A DNA stretch of 64,000 bases, taken from the NCBI GenBank assembly GCA_009779265.1, contig WREP01000001.1, positions 62,001 through 126,000 on the forward strand, given 5' to 3'. Positions 1 through 9,420 of this stretch are shown piece by piece. Source of the stretch: Betaproteobacteria bacterium (lineage in GTDB: Bacteria > Pseudomonadota > Gammaproteobacteria > Burkholderiales > Rhodocyclaceae). Made by a program: the position numbers and the translations under genes. The stretch's first letter is position 1, and every line of letters begins with the position of its first letter. Under the pieces are notes generated by a model. It did no database searches and was not told the origin of the DNA. It worked only from the letters and a program-made list of their open reading frames with translations.

Positions 1-51
1 GGAAAGCGCAATGCTTTCGACAGCGGCGGGAAGGACATCCTTATCCATCAC
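1..51 (-). CDS. possible 5' end of an unidentified gene, cut by window edge
   Basis: Just downstream of dcd on the minus strand an open frame begins at GTG (51) or ATG (48) and runs off the window as MDKDVLPAAVESIALS. Only 16 codons are visible, so the product cannot be named. The position suggests a gene co-transcribed with dcd, but the frame could be open by chance. Confidence 0.3.
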   Translation of the reverse strand, partial: MMDKDVLPAAVESIALS

Positions 52-71
52 CCATTCACTTTTTGGCAGAA

Positions 72-638
72 TCAGATCTTCGGCAGCGTCACCCCGATCT
101 GCCCCTGGTATTTGCCGCCGCGGTCCTTGTACGAAGTTTCGCAGATTTCGTCGGATTCGAAGAACAAGACCTGGGCGCAACCCTCGCCAGCGTAGATTTT
201 GGCCGGCAGCGGCGTCGTGTTGGAAAATTCCAGCGTCACATAGCCTTCCCATTCCGGCTCGAAGGGGGTGACGTTGACGATGATGCCGCAGCGGGCATAG
301 GTCGATTTGCCGAGGCAGACGGTCAGCACCGAGCGCGGAATGCGGAAATACTCGACGGTGCGGGCGAGCGCGAAGGAATTGGGCGGAATGATGCAGACAT
401 CGGCCTCGACCTCGACGAAGGATTTCGGATCGAAGGCCTTGGGATCAACCACGGTCGAGTTGATGTTGGTGAACACCTTGAACTCGCGCGCGCAGCGGAT
501 GTCGTAGCCGTAGCTCGACGTGCCGTAGGAGACGATCTTGCGGCCATCGACCTCGCGCACCAGTTCCGGCGAGAACGGCTCGATCATGCCATGCTCCGCC
601 GCCATGCGGCGTATCCACTTGTCCGATTTGATGGCCAT
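72..638 (-). CDS. dcd: dCTP deaminase
   Basis: The 188-residue product matches the usual Dcd length. The enzyme deaminates dCTP to dUTP in the cytoplasm, feeding dTMP synthesis. Family landmarks are visible: SSYGYDIRC near residue 41, GKSTYARCG near 110, and [11 protein letters not shown] near 131, whose Glu137 aligns with the catalytic Glu. The ORF track runs 52 codons further upstream, but [13 protein letters not shown] is the conserved N-terminus, so I start at 638. It is divergent from metX. Confidence 0.95.
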   Translation of the reverse strand: MAIKSDKWIRRMAAEHGMIEPFSPELVREVDGRKIVSYGTSSYGYDIRCAREFKVFTNINSTVVDPKAFDPKSFVEVEADVCIIPPNSFALARTVEYFRIPRSVLTVCLGKSTYARCGIIVNVTPFEPEWEGYVTLEFSNTTPLPAKIYAGEGCAQVLFFESDEICETSYKDRGGKYQGQIGVTLPKI

Positions 639-815
639 GTGCAGGCTTTCGTGCGGAAAAAGCGGAATTTTACCCGAAGCTGGACCACTATCCGGTTCAA
701 TTGCATGAACAAACGCATACCGGGCGGCGCGATCGGTAGCGGCGACGGCGACGTGGCGCGCATTGACTTTTGCCATCCCCGCCGGTATCGTCACCTGTTG
801 CTGGCGTTTCGCTGG

Positions 816-873
816 CCGCGCCGATTTGACTCTGCTTGCGGGCGCGCGACAAATGCCGCTAAAACGGGAACCG
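816..873 (+). promoter_or_regulatory. SAM-II riboswitch candidate upstream of metX
   Basis: The segment CGCGCC-GATTTGAC...GGCGCG-CGACAAATG-CCGCTAAAACGGG follows the SAM-II (SAM-alpha) aptamer layout. P1 is a perfect 6-bp stem (817-822 with 841-846). The loop begins GATTTGAC where the classic aptamer has GAUUUAAC. The 3' strand carries ACAAATG-N2-GCTAAAA-GGG, as in the metX reference RNA I remember. It lies 50 nt before metX, a known SAM-II target. SAM binding should reduce metX expression. This is recognised by eye; no covariance model was run. Confidence 0.8.
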
Positions 874-907
874 CCCAGTTCGCGTTTTCGGCCAACTGGG
901 TTTTTTT
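874..907 (+). terminator. intrinsic terminator between the SAM-II aptamer and metX
   Basis: A perfect 7-bp stem CCCAGTT (874-880) / AACTGGG (894-900) is followed by seven T residues (901-907). It sits directly behind the SAM-II aptamer and 16 nt before the metX ATG, so it could be the attenuator of the switch. Alternatively it is an independent terminator for readthrough from upstream. Confidence 0.75.
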
Positions 908-922
908 GTTTTCGGGAATCGC

Positions 923-2047
923 ATGTCAGGACAATCCGTCGGCGTCGTCCATTCGCAGCGCGCCCATTTCGCGCAACCGCTGCTCTTGCACAGCGGCGGC
1001 GTGGTGCCGGCCTACGATCTGGTCTATGAGACCTACGGCACGCTCAATGCCGCCAAGTCGAACGCCATTCTCGTCTGCCACGCCCTTTCCGGGCATCACC
1101 ATGTTGCCGGCCATTATGCCGAGCAGCCGGAGAATGTCGGCTGGTGGGACAACATCGTCGGTCCCGGGCGGCCACTCGATACCGACCGCTTTTTCGTCGT
1201 CGGCGTCAACAATCTCGGCGGCTGTCACGGCTCGACCGGGCCGTCGAGCCTCAATCCGGCCACCGGCAAGCCGTGGGGCGCCGATTTTCCCATCGTCGCC
1301 GTCAGCGACTGGGTGCATGCCCAAGCGCGCCTGGCCGACCTACTTGGTATCGACAGTTGGGCCGCCGTCATCGGCGGCAGCCTGGGCGGCATGCAGGCGC
1401 TGCACTGGAGCATCTCCTACCCGGAGCGCATCCGCAACGCCATCGTCATCGCCGCCGCGCCGAAGCTGTCGGCGCAGAATATCGCTTTCAACGATGTCGC
1501 CCGTCAGGCCATCCTGACCGACCCGGATTTCCACGGCGGCCATTACTACGAGCACCATACCCGGCCGACGCGCGGCCTGCGTCTGGCGCGCATGCTCGGC
1601 CACATCACCTATCTGTCCGACGACCAGATGGATGGAAAGTTTGGCCGCGAGTTGCGCAACGGCTCGTTCTCTTTCGATTTCGATGTCGAGTTCGAGGTCG
1701 AGTCCTACCTGCGCTATCAGGGCGACAAATTCGCCGGTTATTTCGACGCCAATACCTATCTGCTGATGACCAAGGCGCTCGATTATTTCGATCCGGCGCA
1801 CGAAAACGACGGCAATCTGACGGCGACCCTGGCATGCAGCCGGGCCAATTTCCTGATCATCTCCTTCACCACCGACTGGCGCTTCACGTCGGCCCGTTCC
1901 AAGGAAATCGTCGCGGCGTTGCTGGCCAATGGCCGCGATGTCACCTACGCCGAAATCGACCTCAATTTCGGCCACGATTCCTTTTTGATGCAGGACGCCC
2001 ACTATCACGGCGTCATCGACGCCTGGCTGCGGAATATCAAGTTATGA
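923..2047 (+). CDS. metX: homoserine O-acyltransferase
   Basis: This 374-residue alpha/beta-hydrolase performs the first committed step of methionine synthesis, acylating homoserine in the cytoplasm. The nucleophile elbow GGSLGGMQ places Ser153. The Asp lies in TTDWRF and the His in GHDSFLM near the C-terminus, completing the triad. Whether the donor is acetyl- or succinyl-CoA cannot be decided here; many proteobacterial MetX use succinyl-CoA. It overlaps metW by ATGA, the usual metXW pairing, and is preceded by a SAM-II riboswitch candidate and terminator. Confidence 0.93.
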   Translation: MSGQSVGVVHSQRAHFAQPLLLHSGGVVPAYDLVYETYGTLNAAKSNAILVCHALSGHHHVAGHYAEQPENVGWWDNIVGPGRPLDTDRFFVVGVNNLGGCHGSTGPSSLNPATGKPWGADFPIVAVSDWVHAQARLADLLGIDSWAAVIGGSLGGMQALHWSISYPERIRNAIVIAAAPKLSAQNIAFNDVARQAILTDPDFHGGHYYEHHTRPTRGLRLARMLGHITYLSDDQMDGKFGRELRNGSFSFDFDVEFEVESYLRYQGDKFAGYFDANTYLLMTKALDYFDPAHENDGNLTATLACSRANFLIISFTTDWRFTSARSKEIVAALLANGRDVTYAEIDLNFGHDSFLMQDAHYHGVIDAWLRNIKL

Positions 2048-2655
2048 CGCACATCCAGAACCGTCCGGATTTCGACGTCATCGCCGGCTGGATCGAGCCG
2101 GGCGACAAGGTGCTCGACCTCGGCTGCGGCGACGGCAGCCTGCTCCGGCATTTGATCGACAACCGCGGCGTGCGCGGCTGGGGGGTCGAGATCGACGACG
2201 ACAACGTCCTGGCGGCGATCAAGAACGGCATCAATATCATTCAAGGCAATCTGGAAAAGGGCCTCGACGAGTTCGCCGACCAGACTTTCGACCATGTCGT
2301 GCTGTCGCGCACCCTGCAAACGGTGCACCACACCGAAGCCATCCTGCGCGAAATGCTGCGCGTCGGGCGCGAGGCGGTTCTCTCCTTTCCCAATTTCGCC
2401 TACTGGAAGAACCTGCGCTCGGTGCTCGACGGCCGCATGCCGGTTTCCGAGGATCTGCCCTACCAGTGGTACGACTCGCCCAATGTGCGCTTTTTCACGC
2501 TGCTCGATTTCGAGGCGCTGTGCCGCCAGATGGGCTTCCTCATCCGCGAGCGCAAGGTGCTCGACGAGCACGGCGAGGCGGTGGACAGCGACGATGCGCG
2601 CGATCTCAATTTCCTCGGCAGCCTGGCGGTCTATCGCCTGACGCAGCAGCTCTGA
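2044..2655 (+). CDS. metW: methionine biosynthesis protein MetW
   Basis: The 203-residue protein has a class I methyltransferase-like fold with the motif [12 protein letters not shown] at residues 19-30 and the family segments [22 protein letters not shown] and [13 protein letters not shown]. MetW partners MetX; in studied cases it is needed for full acyltransferase activity. I start at the ATG that overlaps the metX stop (ATGA), which implies translational coupling. The longer ORF in the track is an upstream extension in another frame of metX. Confidence 0.93.
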   Translation: MTHIQNRPDFDVIAGWIEPGDKVLDLGCGDGSLLRHLIDNRGVRGWGVEIDDDNVLAAIKNGINIIQGNLEKGLDEFADQTFDHVVLSRTLQTVHHTEAILREMLRVGREAVLSFPNFAYWKNLRSVLDGRMPVSEDLPYQWYDSPNVRFFTLLDFEALCRQMGFLIRERKVLDEHGEAVDSDDARDLNFLGSLAVYRLTQQL

Positions 2656-3926
2656 TGCCGGCCTGGCTCGCCGCCCTGCTCAACCGGCGGATGCTGATTT
2701 GCATCTTCACCGGCTTCGCCTCCGGCCTGCCGCTGTATCTGTTGCTCAATCTGATCCCCGCCTGGCTCAAGACCGAAGGCTTGTCACTGGCCGCCATCGG
2801 CGCCTTCGCCCTGACCCAGTTTCCCTACACTTGGAAATTTCTCTGGGCGCCCCTGCTCGACCGCTACAGTCTCCTGCCCTGGCTTGGCCGGCGGCGCAGC
2901 TGGATGCTGGTTTCGCAAATCGGCCTGCTCGCCGTCATCGCCTGGTTCGGGCAGTTGGCGCCGGCCGGGAATCTGTCGCTGGTGATCGGTCTGACCGCGC
3001 TGCTGGCCTTTCTCTCGGCAACGCAGGATATCGCCCTCGATGCCTTTCGCCGCGAAATCCTGGCCGACGCGGAACTCGGCCTGGGCAACGCCATCCATGT
3101 CAACGCCTACCGCATCGCCGGCCTGGTGCCCGGCTCGCTATCGCTGATCCTTGCCGATCATCTGCCGTGGAACCAGGTTTTCCTGATTACCGCCGCCTTC
3201 ATGCTGCCCGGATTGCTGATGACCCTCAGCGTCGCCGAGCCGCGGGCCGCCAGTGGCACGCCGCGCACCCTGGACGAGGCCGTGATCGAACCCTTCCACG
3301 AATTTTTCACTCGCCACGGCGTGCGCTCGGCGCTGCTGGTGCTGACCTTCATCTTTTTCTACAAGCTCGGCGACTCGCTGTGCACCGCGCTGGCCACGCC
3401 CTTCTACCTGAGCATGGGCTACCAGATGACGGAAATCGGCGTCATCGCCAAGAACGCCGGGCTGTGGCCGATGGTCATCGGCGGCATACTCGGCGGCATC
3501 TGGATGCTCAAGCTGGGCATCAACCGGGCGTTGTGGCTGTTCGGCGTGGTGCAGGTTGTCACCATCCTCGGCTTCGTCTGGCTCTCCTGGCTCGGCCCGG
3601 CCCCATCCGATCCGGCGCGGCTGGTCGCCCTGGCCGGCGTCATCGCCGGTGAAGCCCTCGGCGCCGGGCTGGGCACCACCGCCTTCGTTGCCTTCATGGC
3701 GCGGGCCACGCACCCGGCCTACACGGCGACCCAACTGGCGCTGTTCACCAGTTTGATGGCGACGCCGCGCACCTTCATCAATGCCACGGCCGGCTGGCTG
3801 ATTGAGATTCTGGGCTGGACCTCATTTTTCTGGCTGTGCTTCGCGCTGGCCTTCCCCGGCATGCTGCTGCTGTTCAAGGTAGCGCCATGGAACGGCGACA
3901 GAAAGGCGCGGCCCGATTCCGCCTGA
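2655..3926 (+). CDS. AmpG-like MFS permease (PAT family)
   Basis: A 423-residue polytopic membrane protein with about 12 predicted helices. The N-terminus FTGFASGLPLYLLLNLIPAWL and the segment FPYTWKFLWAPLLDR are typical of the peptide/acetyl-CoA/AmpG (PAT) transporters, which import anhydro-muropeptides for cell-wall recycling. Its ATG overlaps the metW TGA, so it is in the metXW transcription unit. It is shorter than AmpG proteins with C-terminal extensions, and the substrate is inferred from family only. Confidence 0.8.
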   Translation: MPAWLAALLNRRMLICIFTGFASGLPLYLLLNLIPAWLKTEGLSLAAIGAFALTQFPYTWKFLWAPLLDRYSLLPWLGRRRSWMLVSQIGLLAVIAWFGQLAPAGNLSLVIGLTALLAFLSATQDIALDAFRREILADAELGLGNAIHVNAYRIAGLVPGSLSLILADHLPWNQVFLITAAFMLPGLLMTLSVAEPRAASGTPRTLDEAVIEPFHEFFTRHGVRSALLVLTFIFFYKLGDSLCTALATPFYLSMGYQMTEIGVIAKNAGLWPMVIGGILGGIWMLKLGINRALWLFGVVQVVTILGFVWLSWLGPAPSDPARLVALAGVIAGEALGAGLGTTAFVAFMARATHPAYTATQLALFTSLMATPRTFINATAGWLIEILGWTSFFWLCFALAFPGMLLLFKVAPWNGDRKARPDSA

Positions 3927-3936
3927 TCTGGCAGCT

Positions 3937-4230
3937 TTAGCGAGCAGTTGCAAGCAGGCGCTGCGCAGAGCGCCAGCCGCGCCACAGGAAGAAACCGCGT
4001 CTGGCCCAGCGCCAGGCGCGACGCGGGCGGGTCAGGACGAGGGCAAAAACGGCGACGCCAGCCGCCGCCGGATGCTGCTTGAGCCAATCGACGCCGTGCA
4101 ACAGCGTGTCGCCACCGGCGCAAAACCGCTCAATGCCACCCGCATGCCCCGCCAGCAGCGCCCGCTGCGTAGCGATGCGCTCGCCCAGCGCGCCCCGGCG
4201 GGCGGCCAGTTCCAGCGCCTTGGCGCTCAT
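3937..4230 (-). CDS. YqjK-like small protein
   Basis: A 97-residue basic protein with a single hydrophobic segment (AAAGVAVFALVL) followed by an Arg/Trp-rich tail (RRAWRWARRGFFLWRGWRSAQRL), resembling YqjK. It is the last gene of a minus-strand trio with YqjE-like and YqjD-like proteins; its start overlaps the upstream stop (ATGA). Members of this trio are small inner-membrane proteins often linked to stress or ribosome association. The function here is unknown. Confidence 0.65.
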   Translation of the reverse strand: MSAKALELAARRGALGERIATQRALLAGHAGGIERFCAGGDTLLHGVDWLKQHPAAAGVAVFALVLTRPRRAWRWARRGFFLWRGWRSAQRLLATAR

Positions 4231-4637
4231 TCCGGGGGCTGCCCGTGGCGCTGGCGCAGTAGCGCGATGTCGGCGTCCAGCTCGCTCAGGCTGTTGCGCA
4301 ACAGCCGACTCGGTTCAGCCGCCTGCCGCCTGAGCGAAACAGCCAGCAACAGCCCGCCACCGATAAAAAGGAGGGCAAACAGGCCAAAGACGAGTACCCG
4401 CTGCTCCCAGAAGATGAGCGCCAGGCAAAAGACGGCCATGATGACGCCGAGCGAGAGAAGAAAGGCCGCCATGACCGCCTTCGACCACAGCGACATCAGG
4501 CGGAGCTTTTCTTCCTCGATTTCGACGACCAGCAGTTCCAGCCGTGTCTGGCCGATACTCAGCAGCGTCGCCAGGGTGTTCTTGACGGAGGCAAAGACGC
4601 CCTGGCGGCCCCCGTCACCGTCTGCCTGTTGCGGCAT
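4227..4637 (-). CDS. YqjE-like / phage-holin-superfamily membrane protein
   Basis: The 136-residue protein has two strongly hydrophobic segments (AVMAAFLLSLGVIMAVFCLALIFW and VLVFGLFALLFIGGGLLLAVSL) after an N-terminal helix containing IGQTRLELLVVEIEEEKLRL, the signature of the YqjE/holin-X family. It sits between the YqjD-like and YqjK-like genes on the minus strand. Despite the family name, nothing links it to a phage. Confidence 0.8.
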   Translation of the reverse strand: MPQQADGDGGRQGVFASVKNTLATLLSIGQTRLELLVVEIEEEKLRLMSLWSKAVMAAFLLSLGVIMAVFCLALIFWEQRVLVFGLFALLFIGGGLLLAVSLRRQAAEPSRLLRNSLSELDADIALLRQRHGQPPE

Positions 4638-4641
4638 GCGC

Positions 4642-4956
4642 TCAGCGCCGGCCGATCAGCACACCCAGCGCCAGACCGAGAGCGGCGGCGACGCCAACCG
4701 CTTTCCACGGCTCCTCATGAACGAAATCGTCGGTGGCGCGGGCGGCGGCCTTGGTCTTGTCGATCAGCGCGTGCTCCAGATCGACTAGGCGCTCCTTGGC
4801 GTCGCGCAAGCGAACGGACAAACGCTCGCGCACTTCACTGACCTTCTCGCCGGCCACGTGGGTCGTCGCCCGCAGCAATTCCTCGGTATCGGCAATGACG
4901 ACCTTGAGGTCGGAAACCAGTTTGTCTTTGTTGGTGGCGCTCAGTTGTTCGGACAT
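4642..4956 (-). CDS. DUF883 / YqjD-ElaB family protein
   Basis: I start at MSEQLSATNKDKLVSDLKVV (104 residues), the typical N-terminus, rather than the track's longer ORF. A long charged helical region (about 20-75) is followed by a single C-terminal membrane helix ending AALGLALGVLIGRR, the hallmark GxxxGxLIGRR tail of YqjD/ElaB. Those proteins are inner-membrane anchored and can bind ribosomes in stationary phase. First gene of the yqjDEK-like trio. Confidence 0.85.
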   Translation of the reverse strand: MSEQLSATNKDKLVSDLKVVIADTEELLRATTHVAGEKVSEVRERLSVRLRDAKERLVDLEHALIDKTKAAARATDDFVHEEPWKAVGVAAALGLALGVLIGRR

Positions 4957-5018
4957 TTTCGACCTCTCGGGCAAATGGGTGGCTAAGGTGTTTAGGTTAG
5001 CCCCTCCGGGCGGTGAAA

Positions 5019-5810
5019 TCAATTTCCATCAGGTAACTGGCGGTAATCAACTGTCAAGGGCGCATGATCGGAAAAGCGTTGCGCCTTGTACACGTTTGCC
5101 GCCATCGCCCTTGCCGCCAAGTCCGGCGTGGCGATCTGGTAATCGATCCGCCAGCCGACGTTCTTGGCCCAGGCCTGGCCGCGGTTGCTCCACCAGGTGT
5201 AGGCGTCGCCGGTCGCTTCCGGGTACAGGCGGCGATAGACATCGACCCAGCCCAGTTCGGCGAAAACGCGGGAAAGCCAGGCGCGCTCCTCGGGCAGGAA
5301 GCCGGAATTTTTCTGATTCGACTTCCAGTTTTTCAGGTCAATTTCCTGGTGGGCGATGTTCCAGTCGCCGCAGAGCACGATTTCCCGACCCTCGGCGCGC
5401 AAGGCCCGGAGGTGCGGCAAGAAGGCGTCGAGAAAGCGGAATTTCGCTTCCTGCCGTTCCGGCGACGAGGAACCCGAGGGCAGATACAGGGAAATGACCG
5501 ACAAATTGCCAAAATCGGCGCGTAGATAGCGCCCTTCGGCGTCGAACTCGCCACCATCGAAACCCGCGATGACGCGCTGCGGCTCCTGTCGGCTCCAGAT
5601 GCCGACGCCGCTGTAGCCCTTTTTTTCGGCGTAATGATAGAAAGCGTGCATGCCGTCCGGCGCGCGCATCTCCGCCGTCAGGTCGCCGCCCTGCGCTTTC
5701 AGTTCCTGTAGTCAAACGATATCGGCTTGCTGCGCGGCCAGCCAGGGCAGGACATTTTTGTTCCAGGCGGAACGGATGCCATTGAGGTTCAAGGAGATAA
5801 TGCGTAACAT
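5019..5810 (-). pseudogene. xth: exodeoxyribonuclease III interrupted by in-frame TGA
   Basis: Read from ATG at 5810 the frame gives [20 protein letters not shown], the normal ExoIII N-terminus, then TGA at codon 33 (5712-5714) where the family has Cys in the IVCLQELK motif. It continues open to 5019 with GDWNIAHQEID, WRIDYQ and FSDHAPL motifs, 263 codons in all, the usual length. One substitution (TGC to TGA) explains it. The ORF-track start (codon 48) would lose the metal-binding Asn and Glu, so I call it a pseudogene or a sequencing error. Confidence 0.85.
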
Positions 5811-5859
5811 TCTTTGCTGTGCGCTCGCTTCCCGCGAGCCTTGGGAGATACGGAACAAC

Positions 5860-6501
5860 GTGGATTTTCGTCAGGACTTCATCGAATTCGCGCTCGCCTG
5901 CCAAGTACTGCGCTTTGGCGAATTCAAAACCAAGGCTGGCCGGCTGTCGCCCTACTTCTTCAACGCCGGCCTGTTTAATGATGGCCAGTCCATCGCCCGA
6001 CTCGCCGAATTTTACGCCAAAGCCGCCGAAGCCGGCGGCATCCGCTTCGACATGTTGTTCGGCCCGGCCTACAAGGGCATTCCGCTGGCCGCCGCAACCG
6101 TCATGGCCCTGGCCCAGCGCGGCAACAATTACCCCTTCGCCTACAACCGCAAGGAAGTCAAGGATCACGGCGAGGGCGGCCATACCGTCGGCGCGCCGCT
6201 GGCCGGGCGTGTGCTGATCGTCGACGATGTGATCTCCGCCGGCACCTCGGTGCGCGAATCGGTCGAACTGATCCGCGCGGCCGGCGCCACCCCGGCCGGC
6301 GTGCTGATTGCCCTCGACCGCCAAGAACGCGGCCAGGGCGAACTGTCGGCGGTGCAGGAAGTGAAACGCGACTACGGCATTCCGGTCATGGCAGTTGCCA
6401 CGCTCGGCGACCTCTTGGCCTACCTCGACTGGCATCCTGAATTCGCCGCCCACCGCGGCCAGGTCGCCCGCTACCGGGAACAGTACGGTGTCGATGTCTA
6501 A
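5860..6501 (+). CDS. pyrE: orotate phosphoribosyltransferase
   Basis: The 213-residue enzyme converts orotate and PRPP to OMP in pyrimidine synthesis. The PRPP-binding loop [13 protein letters not shown] is intact and the N-terminus [27 protein letters not shown] is typical. I choose GTG at 5860 because the conserved start is xDFRQDF; upstream codons overlap the divergent xth start region. Its stop overlaps the next gene. Confidence 0.93.
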   Translation: MDFRQDFIEFALACQVLRFGEFKTKAGRLSPYFFNAGLFNDGQSIARLAEFYAKAAEAGGIRFDMLFGPAYKGIPLAAATVMALAQRGNNYPFAYNRKEVKDHGEGGHTVGAPLAGRVLIVDDVISAGTSVRESVELIRAAGATPAGVLIALDRQERGQGELSAVQEVKRDYGIPVMAVATLGDLLAYLDWHPEFAAHRGQVARYREQYGVDV

Positions 6502-7147
6502 ACGACTGCTGCCGCTCCTCGCGCTGTTGCTGGCGCCGCTCGCCGCGGCGATGGGCGAGTTTTATTGCTGCCAGGATGCCAACGGCCAAAGCATTTGCGG
6601 CGACACCCTGCCCGAACGATGCCGCGGCCACGCCTACCGGATACTCGACCGCAACGGCAACATCATCAAGGAAATCGCCCCGCCGCTGACCCCGGAGCAA
6701 AAGGCCGAGCAGGCGATGGAAGCGCGCCGACGCAAGCTGGAAGAAGCCGCCGCTCGCGAACAGCGGCGTCTGGACAATGCCCTGCTCGACACTTACGCCA
6801 CGCCGCAGGATATCGATTTCGCCCAGCAGAAAGCGGAAAACGATGTCGATCTGGCCATCCGCAATGCCCAGGAGGTTTTGGCCGAGGCCCAGGACAAGCG
6901 GCAGAAACTGGCGGAGGAAGCCGAGTTCTACCAGAAGAAGTCCATGCCTTCCGAATTGCAGAACGATCTGCGGGCCACCGACCACGAAATCAAGGTGCAG
7001 CAGGAACTGATCGCCGTCAAGAAGCGCGAAAAGGCGGCCATCCGCGCCAAGTACGAAGCCGACCGAAAACGCTATCTGGAACTGACCGGCCGTAGATCGA
7101 CCGGCGCTACCATCACCCCGCCAAACTCTTCTGCAACGGCGCGTTGA
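6494..7147 (+). CDS. secreted coiled-coil protein (DUF4124-like N-terminus)
   Basis: The 217-residue protein has a signal peptide ([21 protein letters not shown]), then a short Cys-containing module ([22 protein letters not shown]) resembling DUF4124 Tyr/Cys modules. A long Lys/Glu/Ala-rich helix follows (residues 60-195), predicted coiled coil, and a low-complexity Thr/Ser tail. It is probably periplasmic. It overlaps the pyrE stop by 8 nt, so it is co-transcribed. Function unknown. Confidence 0.75.
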   Translation: MSKRLLPLLALLLAPLAAAMGEFYCCQDANGQSICGDTLPERCRGHAYRILDRNGNIIKEIAPPLTPEQKAEQAMEARRRKLEEAAAREQRRLDNALLDTYATPQDIDFAQQKAENDVDLAIRNAQEVLAEAQDKRQKLAEEAEFYQKKSMPSELQNDLRATDHEIKVQQELIAVKKREKAAIRAKYEADRKRYLELTGRRSTGATITPPNSSATAR

Positions 7148-7214
7148 CCCGCTGCGGGCGGCCTGCGTCGCCCACCCCCGGCCCGTGCCTGACGACATTT
7201 TTACGGGAGGTGAA

Positions 7215-7820
7215 ATGAAACTGTACTATTTCCCGGGCGCCTGCTCGCTGGCCTCGCACATCGCCCTGCGCGAAAGCGGCATGCCGTTCGAGATCGACAA
7301 ACTCGACCTCGCCACGCGGAAAACCGCGAGCGGCGAGGATTACCCGCAAATCAATCCGAAAGGCTATGTGCCGGCGCTCAGGCTCGACGACGGCAGCATC
7401 CTGACTGAAGGCCCGGCGATTCTCCAATACGTCGCCGACCGCAAGCCAGACATGCAACTCGCGCCGACGGCGGGCACGATGGGGCGCTACCGCCTGCAGG
7501 AATGGTTGACCTACATCGGCACGGAAATCCACAAGAGCTTCGGCCCGCTGTTCGGTACGCCATCGCCGGAAGTACACGAACAGGCTGTTACCCAACTGCA
7601 CCGGCGCTTCGCCTACGCCGATGCCTGGCTGGCGGACAAGGACTATCTGGTCGGCGGGCGCTACAGCGTGGCGGACATTTATCTTTTCGTGGTCAGCGGC
7701 TGGGGCGGCCATGTCGGTTTCGACATGAGCCCCTTCCCCAATGTGCAGAAGCACTCCGCCCGCATCGCCGCACGGCCGGCGGTGCAGGCGGCGCTGAAGG
7801 CGGAAGGGTTGATCGGGTAA
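7215..7820 (+). CDS. glutathione S-transferase, beta class
   Basis: The 201-residue protein begins MKLYYFPGACSLASHIALRE, the beta-class GST N-terminus with active-site Cys10. The thioredoxin-like half contains NPKGYVPAL and LTEGPAILQYVADR (the SNAIL/TRAIL-equivalent). The C-terminal helical domain contains ADAWLADKDYLVGGRYSVADIY. A strong ribosome site, GGGAGGTGAA, precedes the chosen ATG; the track's earlier start has none. The cytoplasmic detoxification role is family-based. Confidence 0.9.
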   Translation: MKLYYFPGACSLASHIALRESGMPFEIDKLDLATRKTASGEDYPQINPKGYVPALRLDDGSILTEGPAILQYVADRKPDMQLAPTAGTMGRYRLQEWLTYIGTEIHKSFGPLFGTPSPEVHEQAVTQLHRRFAYADAWLADKDYLVGGRYSVADIYLFVVSGWGGHVGFDMSPFPNVQKHSARIAARPAVQAALKAEGLIG

Positions 7821-7849
7821 TCAACGTTTGCCACAAGCCCGCACGCATC

Positions 7850-7927
7850 TGGATTGCTTCGCTACGCTCGCAATGACAACCATTTCACCCCTCGTCATTG
7901 CGAGGAGCACAGCGACGAATCAATCCA
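7850..7927. repeat. REP-type inverted repeat pair (CATTGCGAG family)
   Basis: Two arms face each other: TGGATTGCTTCGCTACGCTCGCAATGAC and GTCATTGCGAGGAGCACAGCGACGAATCAATCCA. The same element recurs at 19784-19856. It lies between convergent gst and gatB and may act as a transcript end. This GTCATTGCGAG repeat is common in many proteobacterial genomes. Confidence 0.85.
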
Positions 7928-7949
7928 GAAATGTGGATATTTGAACGCT

Positions 7950-9398
7950 CTAACCGGCCAGCCGGCGTTTCAGCACTTCGTTGAGCTGCGCCGGGTTGGC
8001 CTTGCCCTTGCTCGCCTTCATGGCGAGGCCGACGAAGAAGCCGAACACCTTGTCCTTGCCGCCGCGATACTCCGCCACCTGCGCGGGATTGGCGGCGAGG
8101 ATTTCATCCACGATTTTTTCTATCGCGCCGGCATCGGAAACCTGTTTCAGGCCCTTCGCCTCGATGATGGCATCGGCCTCGCCGCCTTCCGCCCACATGG
8201 CGCGGAACACCTCTTTGGCGCCGGCATTGGAAATGCTGCCATCGCCGATGCGGCGCAGGATGCCGCCGAGTTGCTGCGGCGTGATCGGGCATTGCGCCAG
8301 ATCCAGTCCGTCGCGGTTCAGTTGCGCGCTGACCTCGCCGAGCAGCCAGTTGGCGCAGACCTTGGCCTGACCCGGCGCGGCGGCCAGCGTCGCCGCGAAG
8401 AAATCCGCCGTCTCGCGCGAGGCGGTGAGCTGGCCGGCGTCGTAGTCCGGCAGGCCGAGTTCGGCCACGAAGCGCGCCCGCTTCGCCTGCGGCAATTCCG
8501 GCAGCGTCGCCCGCACCGCGTCCAGCCACTGTGGCGAAATCACCAGCGGCAGCAGGTCGGGATCGGGGAAGTAACGGTAATCGTGGGCGTCTTCCTTGCT
8601 GCGCATCATCCGCGTCTCGCCGCTGTCCGGGTCGAACAGCACGGTGGCCTGATGAATTTCGCGCCCTTCCTCGATTTCGTTGATCTGCCAGCGGACCTCG
8701 TAGTCGATGGCTTCCTTGAGAAAGCGGAAGGAGTTGAGGTTCTTGATCTCGCGCCGGGTGCCGAACGCGGCCTGCCCCTTGGGCCGCACCGAGACATTGG
8801 CGTCGCAGCGGAAGGAGCCTTCCTGCATGTTGCCGTCGCAAATGCCGATCCAGCGCACCAGGGTGTGCAAGGCGCGAGCATAAGCCACCGCCTCATCAGA
8901 GGAACGCATGTCCGGCTCGGAAACGATTTCGAGCAGGGGCGTGCCGGCGCGGTTGAGGTCGATGCCCGATTTGCCGTGGAAATCCTCGTGCAGCGACTTG
9001 CCGGCATCTTCCTCAAGATGGGCGCGGGTCAGGTTGATGGTCTTTTCATACGCCTTGTCGCCCGCGCCGACCTGCACGGTGATGGTCCCGCCCTGCACCA
9101 CCGGCAGCTCGAACTGGCTGATCTGGTAGCCCTTGGGCAGATCGGGATAAAAGTAATTCTTGCGCTCGAACACCGATTTCGGCGCGACCTTGGCGCCAAC
9201 CGCCAGCCCGAAGCGGATAGCGCATTCGACCGCCTGCCGGTTCAACACCGGCAGCACGCCGGGCAGCGCCAGACTCACCGCGTCGGCCTGCGTGTTCGGC
9301 TCGGCGCCGAAGGCGGTCGAAGCGCCGCTGAAAATTTTGCTGTTGGTCGAAAGCTGCGCGTGCACTTCCAGACCAATCACGATTTCCCACTGCATCAT
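7950..9398 (-). CDS. gatB: Asp-tRNA(Asn)/Glu-tRNA(Gln) amidotransferase subunit B
   Basis: The 482-residue protein starts [16 protein letters not shown] and contains the GatB landmarks [21 protein letters not shown] and [17 protein letters not shown]. It ends with the YqeY-like tail [14 protein letters not shown]. As part of GatCAB it transamidates mischarged Asp-tRNA(Asn) or Glu-tRNA(Gln). It is the last gene of gatC-gatA-gatB. I reject the track's 29-codon N-terminal extension, which overlaps gatA. Confidence 0.96.
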   Translation of the reverse strand: MMQWEIVIGLEVHAQLSTNSKIFSGASTAFGAEPNTQADAVSLALPGVLPVLNRQAVECAIRFGLAVGAKVAPKSVFERKNYFYPDLPKGYQISQFELPVVQGGTITVQVGAGDKAYEKTINLTRAHLEEDAGKSLHEDFHGKSGIDLNRAGTPLLEIVSEPDMRSSDEAVAYARALHTLVRWIGICDGNMQEGSFRCDANVSVRPKGQAAFGTRREIKNLNSFRFLKEAIDYEVRWQINEIEEGREIHQATVLFDPDSGETRMMRSKEDAHDYRYFPDPDLLPLVISPQWLDAVRATLPELPQAKRARFVAELGLPDYDAGQLTASRETADFFAATLAAAPGQAKVCANWLLGEVSAQLNRDGLDLAQCPITPQQLGGILRRIGDGSISNAGAKEVFRAMWAEGGEADAIIEAKGLKQVSDAGAIEKIVDEILAANPAQVAEYRGGKDKVFGFFVGLAMKASKGKANPAQLNEVLKRRLAG

Positions 9399-9420
9399 GG
9401 TTTCATCCGTTCGATACGTG

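Noticed and set aside
63-1517. 484-aa plus-strand ORF spanning dcd and metX
   Set aside because: Antisense or out-of-frame shadow of dcd and metX; composition is Arg/His-rich with no family motif.
5712-5714. Selenocysteine at the xth TGA
   Set aside because: No bacterial SECIS-like hairpin is evident just downstream and no sel genes are visible. Exonuclease III is not a known selenoprotein, so mutation or sequence error is simpler.
5338-6453. 371-aa minus-strand ORF across pyrE and xth
   Set aside because: Antisense of pyrE in its first half and a shifted frame of xth in the second; no independent motif.
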